In this document: positions 23,348 through 24,353 of the stretch, in pieces | Layout: every line of letters starts with the position of its first letter | Numbering within the stretch: the stretch's first letter is position 1 | Origin: Serpentinimonas sp. | GTDB lineage: Bacteria > Pseudomonadota > Gammaproteobacteria > Burkholderiales > Burkholderiaceae_C | Assembly (NCBI GenBank): GCA_025458665.1 | Contig: JALOSG010000055.1 | Location: 1 to 24,353, forward strand | Direction: 5' to 3' | DNA: 24,353 bases | Position numbers and translations under genes: made by a program | The notes under the pieces: generated by a model | What the model saw: the letters and a program-made list of their open reading frames with translations, nothing else | What the model was told of the DNA's origin: nothing | The model's database searches: none

Positions 23348-23529
23348 TCCCCGACGGATCCTGGCGGCCCGCGTGGCTGGCGTGGCGTGCGTCGTCCGCC
23401 GTTACCCCCGCCCCGGGACACCGCATTCCACCAACTTCGCCCCCGCTGCCCTGCGGCCCTATGGCTCACCGAGCCCTTCCGGCTGTTCCGTGCTGCAGAG
23501 GCCCACACTGACCCGACGGACCCGAGACC

Positions 23530-24225
23530 ATGAATACCGTGGATGCCCAGCGCATCCTTGAGACGGCCCTCATCTGCGCGCAGGAACCCCTGTCCTTGCG
23601 CGACATGGGGCAGCTGTTCGAGGGTGCGGTGTCGCCCGACACCCTCAAAACCATGCTGGCGCAGCTGCAGCAGGCCTGGAGCCAGCGCGGCGTGGAGCTG
23701 GTGTGCCTGGCCTCCGGCTGGCGGTTTCAGAGCCGCCCTGAAATGCGGCCTTTCCTCGACCGGCTGCACCCCGAAAAGCCCCCCAAGTACACCCGCGCCA
23801 CGCTGGAAACGCTGGCCATCATTGCTTACCGCCAGCCGGTTACGCGCGGTGACATGGAAGACATCCGCGGCGTGACCATCCACTCCGGCATCCTGAAGCA
23901 ACTGGAAGACCGCGGCTGGGTGGAAGTCATCGGGCACCGGGAAACCGTAGGCAGGCCCGCGCTGTACGCCACCACGCGCCAGTTTCTGGACGACCTGGGG
24001 CTGGCCTCCCTGGACGCTTTGCCCCCGCTGGACAGCGAAGCCGCCGCCGATGCGCTGGGGCAACTGGATTTCGATGGTCCCGATGCAGGCCAGGCCGATC
24101 CGGGCTCTGCCTCCAGTGCATCCGCCGAAGATGCTCCCGTCCCCACTCCGATCGGGCCTGCCCCCGAAGAACTGGTCACCGCGCCGTCCCCGTCCCCGTC
24201 CTCTACCGAGCCTCCTGCCACATGA
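23530..24225 (+). CDS. scpB: Segregation and condensation protein B (ScpB)
   Basis: The 231-residue protein is the kleisin-associated winged-helix subunit that works with ScpA and SMC in chromosome condensation. The N-terminal winged helix is seen in AQRILETALICAQEPLSLRDM and GWRFQSRPEMRPFL; the second winged helix begins at KYTRATLETLAIIAYRQPVTRGDMEDIRG and continues through LKQLEDRGWVEVIGHRETVGRPALY to the family's TTRQFLDDLGLASLDALPPL. After residue 170 the protein is a long acidic, Ser/Pro/Ala-rich tail that is not conserved. No scpA gene is in view. The stop codon overlaps the start of the next gene as ATGA, so the two are translationally coupled. Confidence 0.95.
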   Translation: MNTVDAQRILETALICAQEPLSLRDMGQLFEGAVSPDTLKTMLAQLQQAWSQRGVELVCLASGWRFQSRPEMRPFLDRLHPEKPPKYTRATLETLAIIAYRQPVTRGDMEDIRGVTIHSGILKQLEDRGWVEVIGHRETVGRPALYATTRQFLDDLGLASLDALPPLDSEAAADALGQLDFDGPDAGQADPGSASSASAEDAPVPTPIGPAPEELVTAPSPSPSSTEPPAT

Positions 24226-24353
24226 ACGAACAGCCTGAATCCCCCGATTTTCCTGAGGACGACGACTTCGAGGACGGTCAAGACGGCGCGACTGCCCCCG
24301 CGTCCGCCCCGGCTCCGGCGGCCGAGCCTGCCCGCTTCGAGGACGTGATCTCT
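24222..24353 (+). CDS. Start of an acidic, disordered protein (probably RluB), 5' end only
   Basis: ATG 24222 overlaps the scpB stop (ATGA). The 44 visible codons give an acidic and Ala/Pro-rich segment with DFPEDDDFEDGQDG and then PARFEDVIS before the window ends. In many proteobacteria scpB is followed by rluB, the 23S rRNA pseudouridine 2605 synthase, and Comamonadaceae RluB proteins often have a long disordered N-terminal extension. No catalytic motif is in view, so the identity rests on gene order only and is inference. Confidence 0.6.
   Translation, partial: MNEQPESPDFPEDDDFEDGQDGATAPASAPAPAAEPARFEDVIS

Noticed and set aside
23348..23529. A small gene or RNA between rluD and scpB.
   Set aside because: No convincing start, hairpin with T tract or promoter could be found in this 182-bp gap.
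1..24353. CRISPR arrays, tRNA genes, insertion sequences or phage genes.
   Set aside because: No regularly spaced repeats, cloverleaf sequences, transposase motifs or terminal inverted repeats were seen anywhere.

Overview
The window is high-GC, densely packed chromosomal DNA of a betaproteobacterium. It is most like the Comamonadaceae (Acidovorax / Alicycliphilus / Diaphorobacter-type), judged from a Bug-family receptor, the sucA-sucB-lpdA-zapE order, the betaproteobacterial style of the PrpE, BamD and ScpB proteins, and gene neighbourhood. The assignment is from memory of families, not from a database search. No tRNA, rRNA, CRISPR array, insertion sequence, phage gene or attachment site was recognised. 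All full-length genes appear intact.

Layout. (1) 3-293: 3' end of a pyruvate-dehydrogenase-type lipoamide dehydrogenase, closed by a clear intrinsic terminator. (2) 336-932 (-): a PlsC-like acyltransferase. (3) 1014-4918: a catabolic island in which an acyl-CoA ligase and a Bug-type periplasmic solute receptor are read leftward, divergently from an IclR-family regulator. Their shared control region carries three same-orientation copies of a 17-bp dyad (consensus about ATTCCGNNNNNNGRAAT) that looks like an IclR operator. (4) 4912-6316: a secreted NlpC/P60 peptidase and a divergent isochorismatase-type hydrolase. (5) 6363-8612: a 749-residue membrane protein of unknown function with a perfect EF-hand loop. 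(6) 8776-10704: propionyl-CoA synthetase PrpE, without the rest of the methylcitrate genes. (7) 10835-11481: an ArsR-family regulator translationally coupled to a tiny glycine/valine-repeat lipoprotein. (8) 11674-18482: sucA, sucB, lpdA (the whole 2-oxoglutarate dehydrogenase complex) followed at 13 bp by zapE. (9) 18529-24353: PP2C phosphatase (-), DinG-type Fe-S helicase (+), bamD (-), rluD (+), scpB (+) and the start of a gene coupled to scpB (probably rluB).

How the genes work together. The suc operon makes succinyl-CoA in the TCA cycle; PrpE and the IclR-controlled ligase feed acyl-CoAs into central metabolism; the Bug receptor plausibly captures the acid that the ligase activates. The right part is housekeeping: cell division (ZapE), DNA repair (DinG), outer-membrane assembly (BamD), ribosome modification (RluD) and chromosome segregation (ScpB).

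The best candidates for something undescribed are the EF-hand membrane protein, the three-site IclR control region with an operator inside a coding start, and the ArsR / mini-lipoprotein pair. Nothing here is a convincing new multi-gene defence or mobile system. No gene-free stretch exceeds 300 bases; the longest gaps are about 192 bp (before sucA), 182 bp (before scpB), 173 bp (the IclR control region) and 163 bp (before prpE).
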